The translations under genes and the position numbers were made by a program. Shown one piece after another: positions 18,359-26,876 of a stretch of 64,000 nucleotides of DNA. The stretch's first letter is position 1, and each line of letters starts with the position of its first letter. The stretch lies in contig NZ_CP180191.1 in the NCBI RefSeq assembly GCF_047549485.1, positions 1,240,001 through 1,304,000 on the forward strand, given 5' to 3'. Source of the DNA: Piscinibacterium candidicorallinum (GTDB lineage Bacteria > Pseudomonadota > Gammaproteobacteria > Burkholderiales > Burkholderiaceae_C). The notes under the pieces are model-generated. The model saw only the letters and a program-made list of their open reading frames with translations. It made no database searches and was not told the origin of the DNA.

Positions 18359-21199
18359 TCAGGCATGGGCCCGCGCCTCGCCTTCACCGTACAGATTGCT
18401 TGTGCAGCGGCCGCAGACGTGCGGGTGTGCAGGGTCGTGGCCCACGTCGTCGCGCCAGTGCCAGCAACGCTCGCACTTCTTGTGGTCGGTCGGCGTGACC
18501 TCGATGCGCTCTGCACCGGCATGCACCGTGGCGCGGCTGGTGATGGTGACAAAGCGCAGATCGTCGCCCAGGCTCTGAAGCGCACTCAGCAGCTCGCCTT
18601 CGGCCCACACGTCCAGCTCGGCCTGCAGGCTGGCACCCACCTTGCCCTGCATGCGCAGGTCTTCAATCGCCTTGGTGACGCCGACCTTCCACTCCCGCAG
18701 CAGCGTCCACTTGTGCAGCAGCGCATCGGCGTTAGCCACCGCCGGAATCTCATGCGTCAGCTCGGTGAACACGGTCACCGACCCCGGCGTGATGAAGCTC
18801 CAGGCTTCCTCGGCCGTGAAGCTCAGGAAGGGCGCCATGGTCGTGACCAGCCAGCGCGTGATGTGCGACAGCGCCGTTTGCGCGCTGCGCCGTGCGAGGC
18901 TCTTGGGCGCGGTGGTGTAGAGCCGGTCTTTGAGGATGTCCAGGTAGAAGGCACCCAGGTCCTCGGCGCAGAAGTTCTGCAGCTTGCTGATGACCGGGTG
19001 GAACTCGTAGGCCGCGTTGCTGGCGCGGATCTGCGCATCCAGCTGCGCGGTGAGCGCGAGTGCATAGCGGTCGATCTCCAGCATCTGATCTACCGGCACG
19101 GCGTCGGCGGCCGCGTCGAAGTCGCTGATGTTGGCCAGCAGGAACTTGAGCGTGTTGCGCACACGGCGGTAGATCTCCACCACGCGCTTGAGGATCTCGT
19201 CGTCGATCGACAGATCGCCGGAGTAGTCGGTGCTCGCCACCCACAGACGCAGGATCTCGGCGCCCAGCTTGTTGGACACCTCCTGCGGGACCACCACGTT
19301 GCCCACGCTCTTGCTCATCTTCTTGCCCTCGCCGTCCACGGCAAAGCCGTGGGTGAGCAGGGCCTTGTAGGGCGCGCGGCCTTGCAGCATGGCGCCGGTC
19401 AGGAGCGAGGAATGGAACCAGCCGCGGTGCTGGTCGCTGCCTTCCAGGTACAGGTCGGCCGGCCACTGGTGGTCGGCCGGGTGCGAGCCGAGCATCACGT
19501 GCATGTGCGTGGTGCCGGAGTCGAACCAGACGTCCAGCGTGTCCTTGTTCTTCAGGTACATCGGCGCATCAGCCGCACAGCCGATCTCGGCGAGCAGCTC
19601 GGCGGCAGTCACGGTCTGCCAGCTTTCGATGCCACCCGTCTCCACGCGCCTGGCGACTGCCTCAAGCAGGTCGAGCGTGCGCGGATGCAGCTCGCCGGTC
19701 TCCTTGTGCACCAGGAAGGCCATCGGCACGCCCCACTGGCGCTGGCGCGAAAGTGTCCAGTCCGGGCGGTGGGCGATCATGTTCTGCAGGCGCGGCTTGC
19801 CCCATGCCGGGAAGAACTGCGTGGCATCGATGGCGGCCAGTGCGGTCTCGCGCAGGGTCCGGGTGTCGCCGTGGCCGGTGCGGTCCATGCCGGCGAACCA
19901 CTGGCTGGTGGCGCGGTAGATGATGGGCGTCTTGTGGCGCCAGCAGTGCATGTAGCTGTGCTTGAACTTCTCGGCAAAAAGCAGGGTGCCGGCTTCGCGC
20001 AGCTTCTCGACGATCTTCGGATTGGCGTCCCAGATCGACAGCCCCGCAAAGAACGGCAGCCAGCTGGCATACACGCCGTCGCCCTGCACGGGGTTGAGGA
20101 TGTCCGCATCCTGCATGCCATGAGCCTTGCAGGACAGGAAGTCTTCCTCGCCGTAGGCCGGCGCGGAGTGCACCACACCTGTGCCCTGTTCGAGCGTGAC
20201 GTAGTCGCCCAGATACACCGGCGAGAAGCGTGCAAAGCCCTCATGCACATGCGCCAGCGGATGCTGGAAGCGCAGACCGTCGAGCGCCGCACCCTTGGCC
20301 GTGCCGGCCAGGGTGAAGCTGGGCAGCTTCCAGCGGTTGGCGTTGTTCTCGATCAGGTCCTTGGCGATCACGAACATCCGGTCGCCGGCATCCATGAGCG
20401 CGTACTCGAACTCCGGGTGCAGGTTCAGCGCCTGGTTGGACGGGATGGTCCACGGCGTGGTGGTCCAGATCACGATGGCCGTGGGCTTGGGCAGCTTTTT
20501 CAGCCCGAAGGCCTTGGCCAGGGCCGGTGCGTCTTCCACGCTGATCGGGAAGGCCACATCCACGGCAAAGTCCACCTTGTCCTGATACTCGACCTCGGCC
20601 TCGGCCAGGGCGCTGCCGCAGTCAAAGCACCAGTTCACGGGCTTCAGCCCTTGGAAGACGAAGCCCTTCTCGACGATCCTGCCCAGGGCACGGATCTCAT
20701 CGGCCTCGTTCTTGTAGGCCATGGTCTTGTAGGGATTGCCCCAGTCGCCCAGCACCCCCAGGCGCTTGAAGTCGACGCGCTGCTTGTCGATCTGCGTCTC
20801 GGCGTAGGCGCGCGCCTTGCGCTGCAGCTCGTCGGTGGGCAGGTGCTTGCCGAATTCCTTCTCGATGCGGATCTCGATGGGCATGCCGTGGCAATCCCAG
20901 CCGGGCACGTAGGGCGCATCGAAGCCGGCCATCGTGCGGGTCTTGACCACGATGTCCTTGAGGATCTTGTTCACGGCGTGGCCGATGTGCAGGTCGCCAT
21001 TCGCATACGGCGGGCCGTCGTGCAGGATGAACTTGGGCCGCCCGGCGCTGGCGCGGCGGATGGCCGTGTACACGCCCTTGTCTTCCCACTCCTTGACCCA
21101 ATGCGGCTCGCGCTTGGGCAGGTCGCCGCGCATGGGGAAGGGGGTGTCAGGCAGGTTCAGGGTCGATCGGTAGTCGGGCTTCTTGCTGTCTTCGGACAT
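18359..21199 (-). CDS. ileS: Isoleucyl-tRNA synthetase (946 aa)
   Basis: It charges tRNA-Ile in the cytoplasm. It has the class I signatures PYANGDLHIGHAVNKIL (HIGH) near residue 65-80 and GKKMSKSVGN (KMSKS) near 625. The long editing domain lies between, and the C-terminal zinc-binding Cys pairs KCERCWHW and HVCGRC are intact. The start used is the ATG beginning MSEDSKKPDYRS; a longer in-frame start 23 codons upstream gives an implausible Arg-rich leader. It lies between ribF and lspA as in relatives. Confidence 0.98.
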   Translation of the reverse strand: MSEDSKKPDYRSTLNLPDTPFPMRGDLPKREPHWVKEWEDKGVYTAIRRASAGRPKFILHDGPPYANGDLHIGHAVNKILKDIVVKTRTMAGFDAPYVPGWDCHGMPIEIRIEKEFGKHLPTDELQRKARAYAETQIDKQRVDFKRLGVLGDWGNPYKTMAYKNEADEIRALGRIVEKGFVFQGLKPVNWCFDCGSALAEAEVEYQDKVDFAVDVAFPISVEDAPALAKAFGLKKLPKPTAIVIWTTTPWTIPSNQALNLHPEFEYALMDAGDRMFVIAKDLIENNANRWKLPSFTLAGTAKGAALDGLRFQHPLAHVHEGFARFSPVYLGDYVTLEQGTGVVHSAPAYGEEDFLSCKAHGMQDADILNPVQGDGVYASWLPFFAGLSIWDANPKIVEKLREAGTLLFAEKFKHSYMHCWRHKTPIIYRATSQWFAGMDRTGHGDTRTLRETALAAIDATQFFPAWGKPRLQNMIAHRPDWTLSRQRQWGVPMAFLVHKETGELHPRTLDLLEAVARRVETGGIESWQTVTAAELLAEIGCAADAPMYLKNKDTLDVWFDSGTTHMHVMLGSHPADHQWPADLYLEGSDQHRGWFHSSLLTGAMLQGRAPYKALLTHGFAVDGEGKKMSKSVGNVVVPQEVSNKLGAEILRLWVASTDYSGDLSIDDEILKRVVEIYRRVRNTLKFLLANISDFDAAADAVPVDQMLEIDRYALALTAQLDAQIRASNAAYEFHPVISKLQNFCAEDLGAFYLDILKDRLYTTAPKSLARRSAQTALSHITRWLVTTMAPFLSFTAEEAWSFITPGSVTVFTELTHEIPAVANADALLHKWTLLREWKVGVTKAIEDLRMQGKVGASLQAELDVWAEGELLSALQSLGDDLRFVTITSRATVHAGAERIEVTPTDHKKCERCWHWRDDVGHDPAHPHVCGRCTSNLYGEGEARAHA

Positions 21200-21331
21200 G
21201 GCTTGAAATCTCGGTGGATGCTGTCGGTGGATTCGGGGTCTGCGCGCGGCGCGGCTGAGGGCGCGCATGCGGCGAGGTGATGCGGTGGTCGGGGTGAAGC
21301 GGGCGGCCAGGGGTTCAGTAGGCCGCCGCGC

Positions 21332-22333
21332 TCACCCCTGGCTAATTCGTGGGGCGCCGTCGGGCTGGGCTGTGGCCGCGGCGGAGGCGAACCAGGCGCG
21401 GGCAGCGGCCGCGTCGCGTGCGATGGCCGCCGTCAAAGCCGGCAGGCCGTCGTACTTTTCCTCGTCACGAAGTTTCTTGAGCAGTTCCACGCGGACGATT
21501 TTCCCATAGGCGTCGCCCTGCCAGTCGAGCAGATGCGTCTCAAGCAGCCAGCGGCCGGACTCATCCACCGTCGGCCTCAGGCCCAGACTGGCTACGCCCG
21601 GAAGGGGCGCAGGCGCCAAGCCGTGCACCTGCACCACGAAGATGCCGCGCGCGGCAGGCTGGCCAAAGCGCTCGGAGGCGGGCAGGCGCAGGTTCAGCGT
21701 CGGAAAGTCGAGCTTGCGGCCGAGCTTGGCGCCATGCACCACGTGACCGGAGAGGGCGTAGGGGCGTCCCAGCAGCTCGGCGGCCAGATCCATGCAACCC
21801 GCTTCCAGCGCATCACGGACCAGACTGCTGGAGATGCGCGCGCCGTTTTCCTTCACGTCCGACAGGGTCGAGACGGCAAAGCCGAGTTCCGCACCCATGC
21901 GCTTGAGCAGGTATACGTCACCGGCACGCTTGCTGCCGAAGCGGAAGTCCTCGCCCACCATCACGAACTTCGCGCGGCAGGCCGCCACCACGAGATCGCG
22001 CACAAAGCTTTCGGCCGTCATGCCGGCCAGCGCGCGGTTGAAGCGCAGCAGAAAGGTGGTGTCCACGCCGTGGGCCGCGAGCGCGTCGAGCCGGTCGCGC
22101 AGGGTCGAGATGCGCCGCGGCGCGGCCTCCGGCTTACGGGCAAGCTGCGCAAAGTAGTGGCGCGGATGCGGCTCGAAGCTCATCACCGCGCAGGCCAGAC
22201 CGCGGGGCCGGGCGTGGGCCTTGAGCGCGTCGATCAGCGCCTGATGGCCCCGGTGCACACCATCGAAGTTGCCGATGGCCAGGGCGGTGTCGCGATTGGA
22301 GGGAGTGAGCGGCAGCCCGCGCAGGATTCGCAT
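21332..22333 (-). CDS. ribF: Bifunctional riboflavin kinase/FMN adenylyltransferase (333 aa)
   Basis: It makes FMN and FAD from riboflavin. The N-terminal FAD synthetase domain has the nucleotidyltransferase motif LAIGNFDGVHRGHQALI and later FVMVGEDFRFGSKRAGD and ENGARISSSLVRDAL. The C-terminal riboflavin kinase domain shows GRPYALSGHVVHGAKLGRK and DFPTLNL. The start ATG at 22331-22333 lacks a clear ribosome site but is preceded, 7 bases away, by a TACAAT -10 element, suggesting a leaderless mRNA. It lies upstream of ileS on the same strand. Confidence 0.96.
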   Translation of the reverse strand: MRILRGLPLTPSNRDTALAIGNFDGVHRGHQALIDALKAHARPRGLACAVMSFEPHPRHYFAQLARKPEAAPRRISTLRDRLDALAAHGVDTTFLLRFNRALAGMTAESFVRDLVVAACRAKFVMVGEDFRFGSKRAGDVYLLKRMGAELGFAVSTLSDVKENGARISSSLVRDALEAGCMDLAAELLGRPYALSGHVVHGAKLGRKLDFPTLNLRLPASERFGQPAARGIFVVQVHGLAPAPLPGVASLGLRPTVDESGRWLLETHLLDWQGDAYGKIVRVELLKKLRDEEKYDGLPALTAAIARDAAAARAWFASAAATAQPDGAPRISQG

Positions 22334-22340
22334 GTAGCCG

Positions 22341-22346
22341 ATTGTA
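22341..22346 (-). promoter_or_regulatory. TACAAT -10 element directly before ribF
   Basis: On the minus strand TACAAT is followed by 7 bases and then the ribF ATG. Transcription would begin at or next to the start codon. The same layout occurs in front of purN. Confidence 0.55.
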
Positions 22347-22389
22347 GGGGGCCGGCACGCCACGATCCGCAGGTGCAGGTCCAGCATCC

Positions 22390-22440
22390 ATGCGGGTTTT
22401 CAGGCCAAATTGGCTGGAAACCCGCACCAGACAAGCGAGA
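22390..22440. repeat. Intergenic palindromic repeat, copy 3
   Basis: GCGGGTTTTCAGGCCAA pairs with TTGGCTGGAAACCCGC and is followed by ACCAGACAAGCGAGA. It lies in the gap between ribF and the membrane-protein gene at 22558. No other feature was seen in that gap. Confidence 0.9.
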
Positions 22441-22557
22441 CAGTGGTGCAGGGAGCTCGCGCCTGCATGCGCTCGCCGTTCCAGCGGCGGCGAGCCGTGC
22501 TCGCCGAACCCCCGCTTTCACCACGAGACAATCGGGAAGGCTTTCCGAGAGCGCCTC

Positions 22558-22953
22558 CTACGAGGCGTTTTCGCCGCGCTTGAGCCGCTCCACGGCGCCG
22601 GCACCCCACATCAGCGTCGGGGCGATGAAGATACCGCCGAAGAACATGATCCAGTGCGTCAGCGTGGCCGAGTATCGACCCAGCCCCAGGCCGGAACCGA
22701 GTAGCAGCGCGCCGCTGGCCAGAGCGAGCAGCATCGGGCCGATGCCGGATGCCTGCAGCACCCCTGCGGTCGACAACTCGCCCATGCCCGACAGCGCCGT
22801 GAACACCCCAATCGAGAAGCAAAACAGGAACAGCAGCCAGAGCAGGGTGCTGGAGCCGGTGAAGCCACTCATCAAGGGTGCAGCCACCAACACTGCACCG
22901 CACAGCCAGCCAACTGCGGTCAGCAGAATCCCGATCCACTTGAATACGTTCAT
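22558..22953 (-). CDS. Small four-helix membrane protein, unknown (131 aa)
   Basis: Four hydrophobic stretches (about 5-30, 36-58, 70-92, 98-118) span nearly the whole protein, which ends in a short charged tail (AVERLKRGENAS). There are no charged residues suggesting transport or catalysis inside the helices. I do not recognise the family. The gene stands alone between ribF and the cold-shock gene on the same strand. Confidence 0.7.
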   Translation of the reverse strand: MNVFKWIGILLTAVGWLCGAVLVAAPLMSGFTGSSTLLWLLFLFCFSIGVFTALSGMGELSTAGVLQASGIGPMLLALASGALLLGSGLGLGRYSATLTHWIMFFGGIFIAPTLMWGAGAVERLKRGENAS

Positions 22954-23018
22954 GATCGATCCTCCAGGTTCGAATGCACTTCAAGCGCCAGCATTGCAGC
23001 TTGAAGCGGCAGAAACGA

Positions 23019-23046
23019 AAAGGGCCCGCCGAAGCGGGCCCTTTGC
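23019..23046. terminator. Intrinsic terminator after the cold-shock gene
   Basis: AAAGGGCCCGC pairs with GCGGGCCCTTT around CGAA. It lies 30 bases beyond the cold-shock stop, with T-rich flanks on either strand. Confidence 0.85.
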
Positions 23047-23075
23047 AGCACCAAACGCAGGTGCGGCACGACGGA

Positions 23076-23279
23076 TCACTCCGGGCGGATGTTCGAGGCC
23101 TGCATGCCCTTGGGGCCGCTGGTCACGTCGAAGCTCACGCGCTGGTTCTCCGTCAGTGTGCGGAAGCCGTTGCCTTGGATGGCCGAGAAGTGCGCGAACA
23201 CGTCCGGACCACCTTCATCGGGCGCAATGAAACCGAATCCCTTGGTTTCGTTGAACCACTTGACGACGCCTGTAGCCAT
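23076..23279 (-). CDS. Cold-shock domain protein (67 aa)
   Basis: It is a single CSD nucleic-acid-binding domain with the RNP1-type motif KGFGFIAPD and RNP2-type VFAHFSAI, starting MATGVVKWFNETK and ending at the usual CspA length. AAGGA precedes the ATG at 23277-23279. The frame continues open about 230 bases upstream, but that part is not conserved protein; it is better read as the long 5' leader typical of csp mRNAs. It is divergent from purN. Confidence 0.95.
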   Translation of the reverse strand: MATGVVKWFNETKGFGFIAPDEGGPDVFAHFSAIQGNGFRTLTENQRVSFDVTSGPKGMQASNIRPE

Positions 23280-23520
23280 GTAAATCGATCCTTGATGTGA
23301 GTTATGAGAACAACCGGGCGGCATGCACTCGCAGGAGGGCTCGGGCGCCGCCAGGACAAGACACTCAGGGGAGATAGAACGAGAACAGACTGTGAGCCTG
23401 ACGACCGGCAGGGGAGTCGGACGCGGCTTGTTCTGCAGCACGTGCACCGCTTGAAAGACTTGCGCGGCCGAGTGTATGTCAGCGCCTGAGCCCGTACGCG
23501 GGTTTTCACCCACCCCCGCC

Positions 23521-23526
23521 TACAAT
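23521..23526 (+). promoter_or_regulatory. TACAAT -10 element directly before purN
   Basis: TACAAT is followed by six bases and the GTG start of purN, so the transcript probably begins at the start codon. No good -35 is visible. Confidence 0.55.
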
Positions 23527-23532
23527 CGTGGC

Positions 23533-24168
23533 GTGAAGCACAAAAACATTGCCATCCTCATCTCGGGCCGCGGCTCCAACATGGAAGCCATTCTCAAGGC
23601 CCACCAGGCCGAAAAATGGCCTTGCAAGGTCGTCGCCGTCATCAGCAGCCGCCCCAACGCAGCGGGGCTCGAGGTCGCTCGCGCCGCCGGCATTCCCACG
23701 CAGGTGATCGACCACAAGCAGTTCGCCGGTCGCGAGGCCTTCGATGCCATGCTCAAGAAGACGCTGGAAGCCTTGCGTGCGGATTACGTGATCCTCGCCG
23801 GTTTCATGCGTGTGTTGTCGGAAGGTTTCGTGAACAGCTTCCGTGGCCGGCTCGTGAACATCCACCCGAGTCTGCTGCCGTCCTTTCCCGGACTGGCCAC
23901 GCACCGTCAGGCGCTCGCCGCCGGGGTGAGGGTGCACGGCTGCACCGTGCATTTCGTGACCCCGGCTGTGGATGGCGGGCCGATCATCGCGCAAGCGATT
24001 GTTCCGGTGATGGCGGACGACACGGAAGACTCGCTCGCCGATCGCGTTCTGGCGCAGGAGCACAAGCTGCTCCCGGCGGTGGTGCGCGCGCTGGTGGAGG
24101 ACCGCATCGCCATCGAAGGCCGGCAGGTGGTGGTGTCCGGCATGCCCACTCTGGTCGTGGGCGCCTGA
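23533..24168 (+). CDS. purN: Phosphoribosylglycinamide formyltransferase (211 aa)
   Basis: It transfers a formyl group from 10-formyl-THF to GAR in purine synthesis. Family blocks are LISGRGSNMEAIL, VISSRPNAAGLEVAR, VILAGFMRVLSEGFV, the active-site NIHPSLLPSFPGL, GCTVHFVTPAVDGGPII, and the Asp in MADDTEDSLADRV. The GTG at 23533 is chosen over an in-frame ATG 57 bases upstream because it gives the family's usual length (E. coli 212 aa) and sits right after a TACAAT box. The stop overlaps the rsmB start (TGATG). Confidence 0.96.
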   Translation: MKHKNIAILISGRGSNMEAILKAHQAEKWPCKVVAVISSRPNAAGLEVARAAGIPTQVIDHKQFAGREAFDAMLKKTLEALRADYVILAGFMRVLSEGFVNSFRGRLVNIHPSLLPSFPGLATHRQALAAGVRVHGCTVHFVTPAVDGGPIIAQAIVPVMADDTEDSLADRVLAQEHKLLPAVVRALVEDRIAIEGRQVVVSGMPTLVVGA

Positions 24169-25487
24169 TGCGGGCGCCGGAAGTGGGGGCAGCCAGCGGC
24201 TTCCCCGAAGGACAGATTGCCCCGGCGACGCTGCGCCATGTGGTGGGTGCGCTGGGTGAAGTGCTGCGCTTTCAGTACCCCGCAGATGCGGTGGTGTCGC
24301 GTTATCTGCGCAGCGAGCGCGAGCTCGGCGTGCGTGATCGCGCCTGGCTTGCCGAGACAGTCTTTGCCGTGCTGCGCGAGAAGCGCCTGTTCGAGCATCT
24401 GGCCAGCCAGCTCGACGCTGCACCCCTGCAGAGACTCGCCCTGCTCGCCATCGCGCGGCATGGCGGCGCTGCGGCGCTTGCGCGTGCCGTACCGGACGCG
24501 CTGGCCAGGAAGGCGGCCGGCGTGCTGCGCACTGATCCGGCAAGCCTTGAACCCGCCGTCCGCTTGAGCGCGCCGGATTGGCTGTATGCAGAGCTCTTCA
24601 CCGAGTTCGGTGCTGAGTCGAGCGAAGCGCTGCTTGCGGCGCTGAACCAGCCGGCGCCGCTGGACCTGCGCGTCAATCTCATGAAGTCCGAGCGCGAGAC
24701 GGCGCTGGCCGCATTGCGCGCTGCCGGCTTGACGGCCGAACCCACGCCGATCTCCCCCTGGGGCATCCGCGTGGCGGGGCGGCCCAACGTAAGCAAACTC
24801 GAGATTTTCGAGCAGGGCGGCATTGAGGTGCAGGACGAGGGTTCGCAGCTGCTCGCCCTGTTGCTCGGCGCACGCCGTGGTGAGATGGTGGCGGACTTCT
24901 GCGCCGGTGCGGGCGGCAAGACCCTGGCCATTGGCGCACAGATGCGCGGTACGGGCCGTGTGTATGCCTTCGATGTGTCATCAAAGCGTCTGGACAAGCT
25001 GAAGCCACGTCTGGCACGAAGCGGTTTGTCCAACGTCGTGAGCATCGCGATCGAGAGCGAGAACGATGCGCGCATCAAGCGTCTCAGCGGCAAGCTGGAT
25101 CGGGTGCTGGTTGATGCACCGTGCAGCGGTCTGGGAACCCTGCGCCGCAATCCCGATCTCAAATGGCGGCAGCAGCCTTCCGATGTGACGGAGCTGCATG
25201 ACAAGCAGCTCGGGATCCTGCGCAGTGCCGCACGTCTTGTGAAGCCGGGCGGGCGACTGGTCTACGCAACCTGCAGCATCCTGAAGCAGGAGAATTCGGG
25301 CGTGGTTCAGGCCTTTCTGGACAGCCAGACGGACTACACGCTGCTGGATGCCGCGGGTCTCCTGCGCGCGGCCACTGACTGGCCCGCTGGTCTGCCGTTG
25401 TCCGAGGGGCCGATGCTGCAGTTGCTGCCGCATGTGCACCAGACTGACGGCTTCTTCGCTGCGGTGCTCGAGCGCCGCGTGCCTTGA
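24168..25487 (+). CDS. rsmB: RsmB/NOP-family rRNA (cytosine-C5) methyltransferase (439 aa)
   Basis: An AdoMet-dependent RNA m5C methyltransferase, probably acting on 16S rRNA. The N-terminal helical NusB-like half is followed by the catalytic Rossmann domain: motif I ADFCAGAGGKTLAIG (about 240), AFDVSSKRLDKLKPRL, motif IV VDAPCSGLGTLRRNPD, and motif VI YATCSILKQEN with the second catalytic Cys. The start overlaps the purN stop and the stop overlaps the mscS start, so the three genes are probably one operon. RsmB itself is the likeliest member, but a sibling specificity is possible. Confidence 0.88.
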   Translation: MRAPEVGAASGFPEGQIAPATLRHVVGALGEVLRFQYPADAVVSRYLRSERELGVRDRAWLAETVFAVLREKRLFEHLASQLDAAPLQRLALLAIARHGGAAALARAVPDALARKAAGVLRTDPASLEPAVRLSAPDWLYAELFTEFGAESSEALLAALNQPAPLDLRVNLMKSERETALAALRAAGLTAEPTPISPWGIRVAGRPNVSKLEIFEQGGIEVQDEGSQLLALLLGARRGEMVADFCAGAGGKTLAIGAQMRGTGRVYAFDVSSKRLDKLKPRLARSGLSNVVSIAIESENDARIKRLSGKLDRVLVDAPCSGLGTLRRNPDLKWRQQPSDVTELHDKQLGILRSAARLVKPGGRLVYATCSILKQENSGVVQAFLDSQTDYTLLDAAGLLRAATDWPAGLPLSEGPMLQLLPHVHQTDGFFAAVLERRVP

Positions 25488-26869
25488 TGTCTCAAACCAT
25501 CGAAATGACGATTGCCCCCGCCGTTCCGATCGCACCCGCTCCGGCCACGCCGATTCCATCAAACGATGTCAATTTCTTCCGGGAAATGGCTGAGCTGCTG
25601 GCTGACTTGCGCAGCCCTGCAGTCCTGTGGCAGCTCGCCGCGATTGCGCTCGCCCTGCTGATCGGCTGGTCAGTCACGCGCTGGCTGCGGACTCGCCAGG
25701 AGGCGCACGTCGCAGCGGCCAGGCTGACCCTGCACATCAGCACACCGCTCATCGCGCTCGTGATGCTGCTTTTGTTGCGCATGGCTCTGCAGCATGCAGG
25801 CGTGAATACGGCTTTTGTACGTGTTGCGCTGCTTTGGCTCGCTACTTTCGCCGTCGTTCGGCTCGTTGTGCATGTGCTGCGCACGAGCTTCAAGGCTGCG
25901 GCCTGGATAGAGTCGTTTGAGCGCTGGATCGTGATCAGCCTGTGGCTGATGCTGGTCCTGCTCGTGACTGGCTGGTATCGCCCGGTCTGGGACTGGCTGG
26001 AAAGCTTCGCATTCCCGATCGGCGGCGCAAAGGTGAATGTCGCCGAGCTGCTCGCTGGCGTGATCGCTGTGGGTGTGACGCTGCTGGCGGCACTGTGGGC
26101 TGGGACCGCGATCGAGGCGCAACTCAACAAGGCCGCCGGACTGGACTCCAGCACGCGCGTAGTCTTGTCGCGCGTGGCCAAGGCGGTGCTGTTGCTCATC
26201 GGCGTGCTGCTCGGCCTGTCGATCGTCGGATTTCCGCTCGGGGCACTGTCGGTGTTTGGCGGCGCCCTGGGCGTGGGCCTCGGTCTCGGTCTGCAGCGTA
26301 TTGCGAGCAACTACGTGTCGGGCTTCATCATCCTGCTCGATCGTTCGGTGAAGATCGGCGACATGATCACCGTGGACAAGTATTACGGACGCGTCACGCA
26401 GATCACCACGCGCTACACCGTGGTGCAGGGTTTTGACTCCAGCGAAGCGATCATTCCGAATGAGATGCTGGTGTCCACGCCGGTTCAGAACAACACTCAC
26501 TCGGACTCTCGCACGCAGGTCAAGCTGCCCGTGAGCGTCAGCTACGAAGGCGATCTCGATCTTGCGCTGCGCATTCTCGAGGACTGCGCGAAGGAGCACT
26601 CTCGCGTGGTTGCCGATCCTGCACCCAATGCGATGGTGCTGGGGTTTGGAGCAGACGGAATCGATTTGCAGGTGAGCTTCTTCATCCCTGATCCCGAGAA
26701 CGGAACCGGCGGTGTGCGGTCTGATGTGGCACGGGCTGTTTGGGCCCGCTTCAAGGCCGAGGGCGTTTCGGTGCCATATCCGCAACGTGTGATCCACCTC
26801 AACAATGCGGCTGGAGAAAGCATCGTTTCGACGAGGGACGGCCTAAAATCCGCGGTTCATAAGGAGTGA
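25487..26869 (+). CDS. MscS-family mechanosensitive channel (460 aa)
   Basis: Five or so hydrophobic segments between residues 45 and 270 end in the pore helix (GALSVFGGALGVGLGLGLQ), followed by the MscS beta domain (SGFIILLDRSVKIGDMITVD, EAIIPNEMLVSTPVQN). It is longer than E. coli MscS (286 aa), with extra N-terminal helices as in medium MscS homologues. The ATG at 25487 overlaps the rsmB TGA. It should release solutes on hypo-osmotic shock. A promoter for the next gene lies inside its 3' end. Confidence 0.93.
   Translation: MSQTIEMTIAPAVPIAPAPATPIPSNDVNFFREMAELLADLRSPAVLWQLAAIALALLIGWSVTRWLRTRQEAHVAAARLTLHISTPLIALVMLLLLRMALQHAGVNTAFVRVALLWLATFAVVRLVVHVLRTSFKAAAWIESFERWIVISLWLMLVLLVTGWYRPVWDWLESFAFPIGGAKVNVAELLAGVIAVGVTLLAALWAGTAIEAQLNKAAGLDSSTRVVLSRVAKAVLLLIGVLLGLSIVGFPLGALSVFGGALGVGLGLGLQRIASNYVSGFIILLDRSVKIGDMITVDKYYGRVTQITTRYTVVQGFDSSEAIIPNEMLVSTPVQNNTHSDSRTQVKLPVSVSYEGDLDLALRILEDCAKEHSRVVADPAPNAMVLGFGADGIDLQVSFFIPDPENGTGGVRSDVARAVWARFKAEGVSVPYPQRVIHLNNAAGESIVSTRDGLKSAVHKE
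26844..26849 (+). promoter_or_regulatory. TAAAAT -10 element for the desaturase gene
   Basis: TAAAAT lies inside the mscS 3' end, 28 bases before the desaturase ATG, and is followed by an AAGGAG ribosome site (26861-26866). It suggests independent expression of the desaturase. Confidence 0.4.
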
Positions 26870-26876
26870 GGACGCA

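Noticed and set aside
18290..21280. Very long plus-strand open frame (996 codons) opposite ileS
   Set aside because: It is the antisense shadow of ileS in GC-rich DNA: His/Arg/Gln-rich, no domain, no ribosome site. The minus strand encodes an unmistakable isoleucyl-tRNA synthetase.
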